64,000 nucleotides of DNA from positions 3,376,001 through 3,440,000 of the forward strand of contig NZ_CP086594.1 in assembly GCF_020866845.1 (NCBI RefSeq). Reading direction: 5' to 3'. A program made the translations under genes and the position numbers. The notes beneath the pieces were generated by a model, which worked only from the letters and a program-made list of their open reading frames with translations, ran no database searches and was not told the origin of the DNA. Shown piece after piece: positions 1-7,524 of the stretch. This stretch comes from Sphingomonas radiodurans. GTDB lineage: Bacteria > Pseudomonadota > Alphaproteobacteria > Sphingomonadales > Sphingomonadaceae. Position 1 is the first letter of the stretch. Every line of letters starts with the position of its first letter.

Positions 1-2
1 CC

Positions 3-668
3 GATTGGGCACCACGCGCCTTGCGCGCCAAGACGACGCTCCTCGCGCTCGCCGAGGATGGCGCCGAAGCCTATGCCCGCTCGGTCGGCGTCACCACGCC
101 CGCCACCCGCGCGCTCCTCTTCAGCGACGCCGGCAAGCGCGCACTAGGCGGTCACCGCGCCGAAGATCGCTACCTCGCTGCGATGCGCAACGCCCCAGCG
201 CGCGACGCGATCGACCGCGCGCAATATGCCGACATCAAGATCTGGCTCCCCGGCGACATCCTGACCAAGACCGACCGCACCAGCATGGCCGTCAGCCTCG
301 AAGCACGCGAGCCGCTGCTCGACCACCGTCTCGTCGAGTTCGCCGGCACGCTGCCCGCCAATCTCCGCTTGCGCCGCGGCGAGGGCAAATGGCTGATGAA
401 GAAGGCGATGGAGCGCTATTTGCCCAAGCAAGTGCTTTACCGCCCCAAGATGGGCTTCGTCACCCCCGTCAGCGCCTGGTTCCGCAGCGCGCTCGCGACC
501 GAAGCCGCCGGCCTCGCCCGCTCGCGCACGCTGGCCGACACTGGCTGGTTCGATCTCGAAGCGCTCGGCCGCCTCGCCGAAGCCCACCGCTACGGCCGCG
601 CCGACCACGGCCGGACGCTGTGGCAATTCGTGATGCTCGAACGCAGCCTCAAGCGGGTATTCGGCTGA
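3..668 (+). CDS. Asparagine synthetase (glutamine-hydrolysing) family protein, C-terminal part
   Basis: This is the C-terminal synthetase domain of a class II glutamine amidotransferase of the AsnB family. The frame is open to the left edge, so the glutaminase half and most of the ATP-binding domain lie outside the window. Visible family features are the stretch with LPGDILTKTDRTSMA, the following SLEAREPLLDHRLVEF, and a KMGFVTP-x2-AWFR segment near the end. Proteins with that ending include the amidotransferases linked to exosortase A and exopolysaccharide clusters, but nothing nearby confirms that link. The family forms an amide on aspartate or a sugar-acid-like acceptor using ATP and glutamine. 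Family call is good; substrate is unknown. Confidence 0.85.
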   Translation, partial: DWAPRALRAKTTLLALAEDGAEAYARSVGVTTPATRALLFSDAGKRALGGHRAEDRYLAAMRNAPARDAIDRAQYADIKIWLPGDILTKTDRTSMAVSLEAREPLLDHRLVEFAGTLPANLRLRRGEGKWLMKKAMERYLPKQVLYRPKMGFVTPVSAWFRSALATEAAGLARSRTLADTGWFDLEALGRLAEAHRYGRADHGRTLWQFVMLERSLKRVFG

Positions 669-690
669 GGCGTTGAATCTAGCCACCCCC

Positions 691-784
691 GTCATGCCGG
701 CCTTGTGCCGGCATCCACGTTTCCGCAGACCCCGCGGGCGTAGGAAGCGCGGGACGGTGGATGCCGGCACAAGGCCGGCATGAC
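691..784. repeat. Palindromic intergenic repeat (28-bp arms)
   Basis: The arms 691-718 and 757-784 are perfect inverted copies separated by 38 bases. Each arm contains a smaller palindrome, GCCGGC-x-n-GCCGGC. It lies between the asparagine synthetase-like gene and the convergent aminopeptidase gene and could fold in RNA from either strand. No T-run follows, so it resembles a REP-type element more than a classical terminator. Confidence 0.85.
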
Positions 785-801
785 GAAAGCAACGGGCGTC
801 G

Positions 802-2490
802 CTACTTCCGCGCCTTCGCCTGCCACGCCTGAAACTGCTCCACCGCCACCGACCGCCGCAACACCCGCGCCAGCGGATCGACCACGACATGGGTGCCCGC
901 CGGCACCATCACCTCACCGCGCCCGCCATCCATCGCCACCCGCTCAATCCGCTCGCCCACGCGCACCTCCACCGGCATCGGAAACGCACCGCCCGCCCGC
1001 CACTCCAGCCTAAGCCGATCCCCCACCCGCGTGTCGATCAGCTCCGGCAACGCCGCACGCCGCAGATACGCGTCGAAGAACCACCCCAGATCGCGCCCCG
1101 TCTCCTCCGCCACGATCGCCTGAAACTCCCGCGTCGAGCCGAACCGCGGCGCAAAATTCCCCGGCTTCGGTTCCACCCGCCCATAAACCAGCCGCCGCGT
1201 CGCGCGGAAGAACGCCGCATCCCCGATCAGCCAGCGCAACGTGTGCAGCGTCCACGCGCCCTTGAAATAGATGTCGCCGCCCGCACCCCCCTGCGCCGGC
1301 TCGTATACCTCCTCCTCGGTCAGCAGCTTGTCGCGCACCACTGGCGCGCCGTTCGTGATCCGGTTGCGCTGCGCCTCCAGCATCACCGCATAGCGCGCGT
1401 CGCCCTCGCGCCACTGGCCGAACAGCGGCTGCATGTAGTTCGCGAAGCCCTCGTGCAGCCAGTAATCGTCCCAGTTCGCCGCGGTCATCTGGTTGGCGAA
1501 CCATTCGTGGCTGAACTCGTGCTGGAACAGCCAGTCGAACCCCTCGGGCGCCTTGGCATAGCCGTTGCCGTAGGCGTTGATGGTCTGGTGCTCCATGCCC
1601 ATGTGCGGCGTCTCGACTACGCCCAGCTTCTCGTCGCCAAACGGGTAGGGGCCGATGACTTCCTCGAAGAAGTCGAGCGTCGGTGCGAACTCGTCGAACA
1701 GCGCTTTCGCCTGCGCCGCCTTGCCCGGCAAATGCCAGTAATGCAGCGCGATCTCATTGCCGAAGCGGCTGCGATAGGTGCCCCGGATCTCCTCATACGG
1801 CCCCACCGCGAGCGCGATCGCATAGGTGTTCGGCTGCCGCGCGCGCCAGTTCCAGCGCGTGCGCCCGTCGGGCAGCGCATCCACGCCAAGCAGCCGCCCG
1901 TTCGCCGGCGCCTTCAGCCCCGCCGGCACGACGATGTGCAGGTCGACCGACTTCGGCTCCCCGGCGGGAAAATCGAGGCACGGCCACAGCAAGTCACAGC
2001 CATAGCCCTCGGTCGTCGTCGCGACCCACGGCTGGCCGTCCGGCGTCGCCGACCAGACCACGCCATCGTCCCACGGCGCATTGCGCGCGACATGCGGCGT
2101 GCCGCCATACGTGATCCGCACGCTCACTTTGTCCCCGGCGGCGAGCGGGCCGGGGAGGGCGATCGTCAGCTGCCCCTCGGGATTGCTCCACGCCGCCTTC
2201 GCCAGTTCGCGCCCGTCGATCGCGATCGCTGATACCGGCAGGTTGCGATCGAGGTCGATCACCAGCCGCGTCAGCGGCGCGCGCGCGGTGAAGTCGAGCG
2301 TCGCCACGCCATTGATTCGCTGCCGCTTGGGCAACACTTCGAACGCGAGATCGGCGTGCTCGAACGTCACCGCGGTCTGCTCCGCCGGCCGCGCCCCACC
2401 CGACCGCTGCGTCTGCGCGGTCAGCGGCGGCTCGCCCTTGGCAGGCAGCGCGGCGGCGGCCACGGCGAGCAGGAAAGTGACTGTCATCAT
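802..2490 (-). CDS. M1 family metallopeptidase (aminopeptidase), exported
   Basis: This is a zinc aminopeptidase of the M1 (gluzincin) family. The zinc site HEFSH lies at residues 324-328 and the third ligand Glu at 347, giving the HEXXH-18-E spacing typical of M1. The substrate-binding GxMEN motif appears as GMEHQ near residue 298, so the usual Asn is replaced. The first ~20 residues form a short hydrophobic signal peptide, so the enzyme probably works in the periplasm. The N-terminal beta domain is at about 40-230. At 562 residues it lacks the large C-terminal helical domain of PepN, as in many short bacterial M1 enzymes. The start is ATG-ATG; either Met could be used. Peptide specificity cannot be read from sequence. 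Confidence 0.9.
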   Translation of the reverse strand: MMTVTFLLAVAAAALPAKGEPPLTAQTQRSGGARPAEQTAVTFEHADLAFEVLPKRQRINGVATLDFTARAPLTRLVIDLDRNLPVSAIAIDGRELAKAAWSNPEGQLTIALPGPLAAGDKVSVRITYGGTPHVARNAPWDDGVVWSATPDGQPWVATTTEGYGCDLLWPCLDFPAGEPKSVDLHIVVPAGLKAPANGRLLGVDALPDGRTRWNWRARQPNTYAIALAVGPYEEIRGTYRSRFGNEIALHYWHLPGKAAQAKALFDEFAPTLDFFEEVIGPYPFGDEKLGVVETPHMGMEHQTINAYGNGYAKAPEGFDWLFQHEFSHEWFANQMTAANWDDYWLHEGFANYMQPLFGQWREGDARYAVMLEAQRNRITNGAPVVRDKLLTEEEVYEPAQGGAGGDIYFKGAWTLHTLRWLIGDAAFFRATRRLVYGRVEPKPGNFAPRFGSTREFQAIVAEETGRDLGWFFDAYLRRAALPELIDTRVGDRLRLEWRAGGAFPMPVEVRVGERIERVAMDGGRGEVMVPAGTHVVVDPLARVLRRSVAVEQFQAWQAKARK

Positions 2491-2508
2491 GCCTTACAAA
2501 CGCAGCGA

Positions 2509-2536
2509 TTGATGGATGCGTCTTTCGCCCCATATA
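2509..2536 (+). promoter_or_regulatory. Possible heat-shock (RpoH) promoter of lon
   Basis: TTGATG at 2509-2514 and CCCCATATA at 2528-2536 are separated by 13 bases. The second element matches the sigma-32 type -10 (CCCCATnT) closely; the first is a weaker match to CTTGAA. It sits about 40 bases before the lon start, and lon is a classical heat-shock gene. Assigned by eye only. Confidence 0.5.
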
Positions 2537-2577
2537 AGCCGTAGCTGCCGCGTGTTCGAAGCGGCGTCGGAGTTTTC

Positions 2578-4974
2578 ATGACCCAGACATTCCCCGTATT
2601 GCCGCTGCGCGATATCGTTGTTTTTCCACACATGATCGTGCCGCTGTTCGTTGGCCGCGACAAGTCCGTCGCGGCGCTCGAAGCAGCCATGGCCGCGGAC
2701 AAGGAAATTTTCCTCGTCGCGCAGCTCGATCCGGCCGAGGATGATCCCAAGGCCGACGATCTTTATGACATCGGCGTCACCGCGACGGTGCTGCAGCTGC
2801 TGAAGCTGCCCGACGGCACCGTGCGGGTGCTCGTCGAGGGCAAGCAGCGCGGCCGGCTCGGCGGGCTGATCGAGACCGAGACGTACGTCACCACCGAAGT
2901 CACGCCGATCGAGGAAATCGAGGCCGAGGGCACCGAAGTCGCCGCGCTGATGCGTTCGGTCGTCGATCAGTTCGAGAATTACGCCAAGCTCAACCGCAAG
3001 CTGCCGGCCGAAACCGCGGTCCAGTTGAGCGAGATCGAAGACGCCTCGCGCCTCGCCGATGCGGTCGCCGGCAACATCTCCATCAAGGTCGCCGACAAGC
3101 AGTCGCTGCTGATCGAGGGTGATCCCTCGCGCCGGCTCGAGATGGTCTTCGCCTTCATGGAAGGCGAGCTCGGCGTCCTGCAGGTCGAGAAGAAGATCAA
3201 GAGCCGCGTCAAGCGCCAGATGGAGAAGACGCAGCGCGAATATTACCTCAACGAACAGTTGAAGGCGATCCAGCGCGAACTCGGCAACGAGGGCGAGGAC
3301 GGCGATCAGGACGAGGTCGCCGAGCTGACGCAGAAGATCGCGACGCTGAAGCTCTCGAAGGAAGCGCGCAGCAAGGCGACCGCGGAACTCAAGAAGCTTA
3401 AGACGATGGCGCCGATGAGCGCCGAGGCGACCGTCGTGCGCAACTATCTCGACGTGCTGCTCGGGCTCCCGTGGGGCAAGAAGACCAAGCTCAAGCGCGA
3501 TCTGGTCGCGGCGCAGGCCGTGCTCGACGACGATCATTATGCGCTCGAAAAGGTGAAGGACCGGATCGTCGAATATCTCGCGGTCCAGGCGCGTACCAAC
3601 AAGCTGAAGGGGCCGATCCTGTGCCTCGTCGGCCCGCCCGGCGTCGGCAAGACCTCGCTTGGCAAGTCGATCGCCAAGGCGACCGGGCGCGAGTTCATCC
3701 GCCAGTCCTTGGGCGGCGTGCGCGACGAAGCCGAGATCCGCGGCCATCGTCGTACCTATATCGGCTCGCTCCCGGGCAAGATCGTGACGAACCTGCGCAA
3801 GGCGGGCGCGGCCAACCCGCTGTTCCTGCTCGACGAGATCGACAAGCTCGGCCAGGATTTCCGCGGCGATCCGGCGTCGGCGCTGCTTGAGGTGCTGGAT
3901 CCCGAACAGAACGGCAAGTTCAGCGATCATTACCTCGAGATCGACATCGATCTGTCCGACGTGATGTTCGTTTGCACCGCGAACACGCTCAACCTGCCGC
4001 AGCCGCTGCTCGACCGGATGGAGATCATTCGTCTGGAGGGCTACACCGAGGATGAAAAGGTCGAGATCGCCGAGCGGCATCTGATCGCCAAGCAGATCGA
4101 AGCGCACGGCCTCAAGGAAGGCGAGTTCACGCTGACCCACGAGGGCCTGCGCGCACTCATCCAGCGCTACACGCGCGAGGCCGGCGTGCGCACGCTGGAG
4201 CGCGAGATCGCCCGGCTGGCGCGCAAGGCGCTGCGCCAGATCCTCGAAGGCAAGCTGACCAGCGTCACGATCACGCCCGACAACCTCCACGAATATGCCG
4301 GCGTGCTGAAGTTCCGTCACGGCCTGTCCGAGGAGGAGAACCAGATCGGTGCCGTCACTGGCCTCGCCTGGACCGAAGTTGGCGGTGAGCTGCTGACGAT
4401 TGAAAGCGTCACCGTCCCCGGTAAGGGCGCGATCAAGCTCACCGGCAAGCTGGGTGACGTGATGAAGGAATCGGCGGAAACGGCGATGAGCTTCATCAAG
4501 GCGCGCGCCCCGTCATACGGGATCAAGCCGAGCCTGTTCCACCGCAAGGACGTCCACGTCCATCTCCCTGAGGGCGCGGTGCCCAAGGATGGCCCGTCCG
4601 CCGGCATCGGTCTCGTCACCGCCATCGTCTCGACGCTCACCGGCGTGCCGGTCCGCCGCGAGATCGCGATGACGGGCGAAGTGACGCTGCGCGGCCGCGT
4701 ACTGCCGATCGGCGGGCTCAAGGAAAAGCTGCTCGCCGCGATGCGCGGCGGCATCACGACGGTGCTGATCCCGCAGGAGAACGAGAAGGATCTGGCGGAA
4801 ATCCCGCAGAACATCCTCGATGGCCTGAAGATCATCCCCGTCCTGCATGTCGATGAAGTGCTGCGGCTCGCGCTCACCGAGCCGCTCGAGGCGATCGACT
4901 GGACCGACGCGGACGAGCTGGCGGCGCTGCCGCCCGCACCGATCGCCCCGGTCGGGGGCGAACGTCACCACTGA
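2578..4974 (+). CDS. lon: ATP-dependent endopeptidase Lon
   Basis: Lon is the cytoplasmic hexameric AAA+ protease that degrades misfolded and short-lived regulatory proteins. The 798-residue product has the usual LonA order: N-terminal substrate-binding domain (about 1-200), coiled helical linker, AAA+ module with Walker A GPPGVGKT at 352-359, and Walker B in FLLDEID near 417-423. The C-terminal serine protease domain has Ser674 in KDGPSAG and Lys717 in GGLKEK, the catalytic dyad at the 43-residue spacing of E. coli Lon. Length and motifs are complete. It is followed 155 bases later by the HU gene, the lon-hup order common in Proteobacteria. A candidate heat-shock promoter lies just upstream. 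Confidence 0.98.
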   Translation: MTQTFPVLPLRDIVVFPHMIVPLFVGRDKSVAALEAAMAADKEIFLVAQLDPAEDDPKADDLYDIGVTATVLQLLKLPDGTVRVLVEGKQRGRLGGLIETETYVTTEVTPIEEIEAEGTEVAALMRSVVDQFENYAKLNRKLPAETAVQLSEIEDASRLADAVAGNISIKVADKQSLLIEGDPSRRLEMVFAFMEGELGVLQVEKKIKSRVKRQMEKTQREYYLNEQLKAIQRELGNEGEDGDQDEVAELTQKIATLKLSKEARSKATAELKKLKTMAPMSAEATVVRNYLDVLLGLPWGKKTKLKRDLVAAQAVLDDDHYALEKVKDRIVEYLAVQARTNKLKGPILCLVGPPGVGKTSLGKSIAKATGREFIRQSLGGVRDEAEIRGHRRTYIGSLPGKIVTNLRKAGAANPLFLLDEIDKLGQDFRGDPASALLEVLDPEQNGKFSDHYLEIDIDLSDVMFVCTANTLNLPQPLLDRMEIIRLEGYTEDEKVEIAERHLIAKQIEAHGLKEGEFTLTHEGLRALIQRYTREAGVRTLEREIARLARKALRQILEGKLTSVTITPDNLHEYAGVLKFRHGLSEEENQIGAVTGLAWTEVGGELLTIESVTVPGKGAIKLTGKLGDVMKESAETAMSFIKARAPSYGIKPSLFHRKDVHVHLPEGAVPKDGPSAGIGLVTAIVSTLTGVPVRREIAMTGEVTLRGRVLPIGGLKEKLLAAMRGGITTVLIPQENEKDLAEIPQNILDGLKIIPVLHVDEVLRLALTEPLEAIDWTDADELAALPPAPIAPVGGERHH

Positions 4975-5129
4975 TCTGCGTTAAGTCGGTCGCAAACCAC
5001 GGCAGTTCGTCGCAACTGCCGTGGTTTCGTTTGACACCGCCGGGGGCAAAAGCCTTACTGGTCGGATCGGCTTTCGCGTGCCGAATCCATATTTTCCAAG
5101 AACACGCACAGTCAGACGGGGGTCGGTGC

Positions 5130-5402
5130 ATGAACAAGCAGGAGTTGATTGCGGCGGTCGCGAACGTGTCCGGGCTCGCCAAGGGCGATGCCGGCCGGGC
5201 AGTGGAGGCAGTGTTCGATACGATCGGTGCACAGTTGAAGAAGGGGGACGAGGTTCGGTTGGTTGGCTTCGGCACGTTCGCCGTGTCGAAGCGCAAGGCA
5301 TCCACCGGGCGCAATCCGCGCACTGGCGAACCCATGACGATCAAGGCGTCGAGCCAGCCCAAGTTCAAGGCGGGCAAGGTGCTCAAGGACTCGCTCAACT
5401 AA
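5130..5402 (+). CDS. hup: DNA-binding protein HU
   Basis: HU is a small dimeric nucleoid protein that binds and bends DNA without sequence specificity. The 90-residue product starts MNKQELIAAVA, the standard HU N-terminus, and contains GFGTF and the beta-arm signature GRNPRTGEP. The frame is open further upstream, but the ATG at 5130 gives exactly the family length and is preceded by a GGGGGTCGG-like purine stretch. It stands directly after lon and before tRNA-Val. The dimer could be homomeric or paired with another HU subunit encoded elsewhere. The related IHF beta subunit is encoded separately at 32983-33261. Confidence 0.96.
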   Translation: MNKQELIAAVANVSGLAKGDAGRAVEAVFDTIGAQLKKGDEVRLVGFGTFAVSKRKASTGRNPRTGEPMTIKASSQPKFKAGKVLKDSLN

Positions 5403-5491
5403 GCAGGTTTGACAGCGGGTTTCTGGCGGGCTGGACAGGTCGGCACGTGCCGCCTAAAGGCCCGCTTCCGGTTTTCACCGACAGGTGTTCC

Positions 5492-5566
5492 GGGCGCGTA
5501 GCTCAGCGGTAGAGCACACCCTTCACACGGGTGGGGTCACAGGTTCAATCCCTGTCGCGCCCACCA
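5492..5566 (+). tRNA. tRNA-Val (anticodon CAC)
   Basis: The acceptor stem GGGCGCG (5492-5498) pairs with CGCGCCC (5556-5562), followed by discriminator A and an encoded CCA. The anticodon loop is TTCACAC, giving CAC, which reads the valine codon GUG. The D arm and the T arm with GGTTCAATCC are regular. Confidence 0.97.
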
Positions 5567-5573
5567 TATTCAG

Positions 5574-5610
5574 CCCCGTCGGCCCTGCGGCCGGCGGGGT
5601 TTTTCTTTTC
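5574..5610 (+). terminator. Rho-independent terminator after tRNA-Val
   Basis: An 11-bp stem (5574-5584 with 5589-5599, one G-T pair) with a short loop is followed at once by GTTTTTCTTTTC. This is a textbook intrinsic terminator placed 8 bases after the tRNA CCA end. Confidence 0.9.
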
Positions 5611-5651
5611 TTACCCGTTCTTAACCTATCACCGAGGGAAAAGCGGCTGTT

Positions 5652-5713
5652 GTCACGCAACCGCAACAGTTCCGTCACGCTTGCGTCTCGAAACGTGCAC
5701 GCAGCTGTCACGC
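5652..5713 (+). promoter_or_regulatory. 11-bp-phased GTCACGC repeats, possible PhoB-type operator
   Basis: GTCACGC occurs exactly at 5652-5658, 5674-5680 and 5707-5713; the offsets (22 and 33) are multiples of 11. Degenerate copies occupy the intermediate phases at 5685 (GTCTCGA) and 5696 (TGCACGC). Pho boxes are direct repeats of CTGTCAT-like heptamers at 11-bp phase, and two of these copies read TGTCACGC. The array lies 95-155 bases before the lipoprotein start. Binding by PhoB is an inference. Confidence 0.4.
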
Positions 5714-5807
5714 GCCACGCTTAGCGCCCGTTTCGGAGGGGGAACGGGCAGACGGCTCGACTCGCACCTGGTCCGGGGGACGGACCAAAGTTCAACGGGA
5801 GTGACAC

Positions 5808-7430
5808 ATGCTGAGCATCAGCCGCCGCAATCAGTTTCTTGCGGGTACCGCCTGCCTTCTGCTCGCCGCATGCGGTGGCGCTGACGGCGTCGCCTCACCG
5901 GGCGCAGGCAACATCGACGTGATCGTCACGCCTGCCCCAACGCCGTCGCCAACGCCGACCGGCACGCCGACGCCGACCGCGCTGACTGCGGCACAGTTCG
6001 CGCTCGCGACCACGCAGAGCGGCGTCACGGTAACCGCGGAAGAGCAGCTCGCGCTCGTCACCGGCGGCACCAACAACAACGTCAACGGCTTCGGCGGCCT
6101 CAACGGTGTGTACCCGGTCAGCGCCACGTCGCTTACGCCGGCGAGCAACCCGGCCTCGCAGGGCAGCTTCTTCACCGCGACCAACTATGTCGGCGCGACC
6201 AACGGCCCGACGGACAACGCCTTCCAGGGTTGGACCTGCAACTCGACCGCCGCCAACTTCGGCGGCACGACCGCGGCCTGCACGGCGGTGCCGAACGTCG
6301 GCACGCTCGCGGCCGGCACGGCGTGCCCGACCGGCACGATCGACGACAGCGTCACCGTCGGCGGCTTCAAGGCTTGCCGTCTCCCCGCCGTCATCACGAC
6401 GAGCCTGACGCTGCCGAAGATCGCCGGCGTGTTCTATCGCTTCCGCGGCCAGACCGATGTCGGCGTCGACGTCGGCACCACCGCCGCTTACTCGGGCGTC
6501 ACGCTGACGATCGCACCGGGCGTCGTCCTCGCCGCCGACGCGAGCGAATCGTCGAACGACTTCATCGTCGTCAACCGCGGCAGCCGCATCAACGCGGTCG
6601 GCACGCTCGAAGCACCGATCGTGTTCACGTCGCAGCAGAACCTCTCCGCCAACGGCGTCTCGGATGCGACGCAGGGCCAGTGGGGCGGCGTCGTCCTCCT
6701 CGGCCAGGCGCCGACCGCGGTCTGCGCTTCGGGCACCGGCCCGAACGATGCCGGCGGCACCAGCGCGACCTGCCAGGGCCCGATCGAAGGCATCCCGGGC
6801 CGCTTCTTCGGCGGGCCGGATCAGGCGAACAACTCGGGCACGATGCAGTTCGTGCAGATCCGCTTCACCGGCATCGCGATCAGCGAAGGCAACGAGCTTC
6901 AGGGCCTGACGCTCGGCGGCACCGGCACCGGCACGACGATCGATCACGTCCAGAGCCACAACTCGGCTGACGACGGCATCGAGATCTTCGGCGGCACCAC
7001 GAACCTCAAGTATTTCGTGGTCACCGGCGCCGACGACGACGGCTTCGACGTCGACAACGGCTGGCGCGGGTTCATGCAGTTCATCATCGGTGCGCAGAAG
7101 GCATCGGGTGCGACCGCCGACTCGTTCGCAACCGAGATCGACTCGAACGGCGCCGAAGATCTGCTGCCGCGCACGTTCGGCCGCTACGCCAACTTCACCT
7201 TCATCCAGAGCGGTTCGTCGGCCCCGGCCGCCATCCGCCTGCGCGGTGGTGCGGACTTCTCGTTCACCAACGGCGTCGTGCGGACCGCATCGGGCCAGGC
7301 TTGCGTCAACATCGTCGCCGGCGCTGGCACGGGTGCCGATCGCACCACGATCCGCGCCGCGAACGCTGCGTTGCAGGATGTCGGCCCACCGACCTTCAAC
7401 TCGGTCTACTTCCAGTGCCAGGGCCGCTGA
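5808..7430 (+). CDS. Putative lipoprotein with beta-helix-like repeats, partner of a TonB receptor
   Basis: I cannot assign a function. The N-terminus (MLSISRRNQF, hydrophobic core, then LLAAC) is a lipoprotein signal peptide with acylated Cys near residue 22, so the mature protein should be membrane-anchored on the periplasmic or outer face. A Pro/Thr-rich linker of alternating PTPTPSPT-like residues follows. The rest is rich in Gly, Thr, Asn and Asp with short strand-forming segments such as APIVFTSQ, GQWGGVVLLG, NSADDGIEIFGG and ADDDGFDVDNGW, typical of a right-handed beta-helix. Several Cys in the middle could form disulfides. The start has a GGAG ribosome site 7 bases upstream. It is 94 bases upstream of a TonB-dependent receptor and probably co-transcribed; a role as surface substrate-capture protein is inferred. 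Confidence 0.75.
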   Translation: MLSISRRNQFLAGTACLLLAACGGADGVASPGAGNIDVIVTPAPTPSPTPTGTPTPTALTAAQFALATTQSGVTVTAEEQLALVTGGTNNNVNGFGGLNGVYPVSATSLTPASNPASQGSFFTATNYVGATNGPTDNAFQGWTCNSTAANFGGTTAACTAVPNVGTLAAGTACPTGTIDDSVTVGGFKACRLPAVITTSLTLPKIAGVFYRFRGQTDVGVDVGTTAAYSGVTLTIAPGVVLAADASESSNDFIVVNRGSRINAVGTLEAPIVFTSQQNLSANGVSDATQGQWGGVVLLGQAPTAVCASGTGPNDAGGTSATCQGPIEGIPGRFFGGPDQANNSGTMQFVQIRFTGIAISEGNELQGLTLGGTGTGTTIDHVQSHNSADDGIEIFGGTTNLKYFVVTGADDDGFDVDNGWRGFMQFIIGAQKASGATADSFATEIDSNGAEDLLPRTFGRYANFTFIQSGSSAPAAIRLRGGADFSFTNGVVRTASGQACVNIVAGAGTGADRTTIRAANAALQDVGPPTFNSVYFQCQGR

Positions 7431-7524
7431 GCCTCGGCCAGCATTCGTGATTAAGGCGGGCCCCGGCGTGCGTACCAACGCCGTCTGGGGCCCGTTCACT
7501 GCCAATCGACTGGAAGGCCCGATC

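Noticed and set aside
2494..4320. A 608-codon open frame antisense to lon
   Set aside because: It mirrors the lon reading frame, has no family resemblance and no ribosome site; long antisense frames are expected in GC-rich coding DNA.
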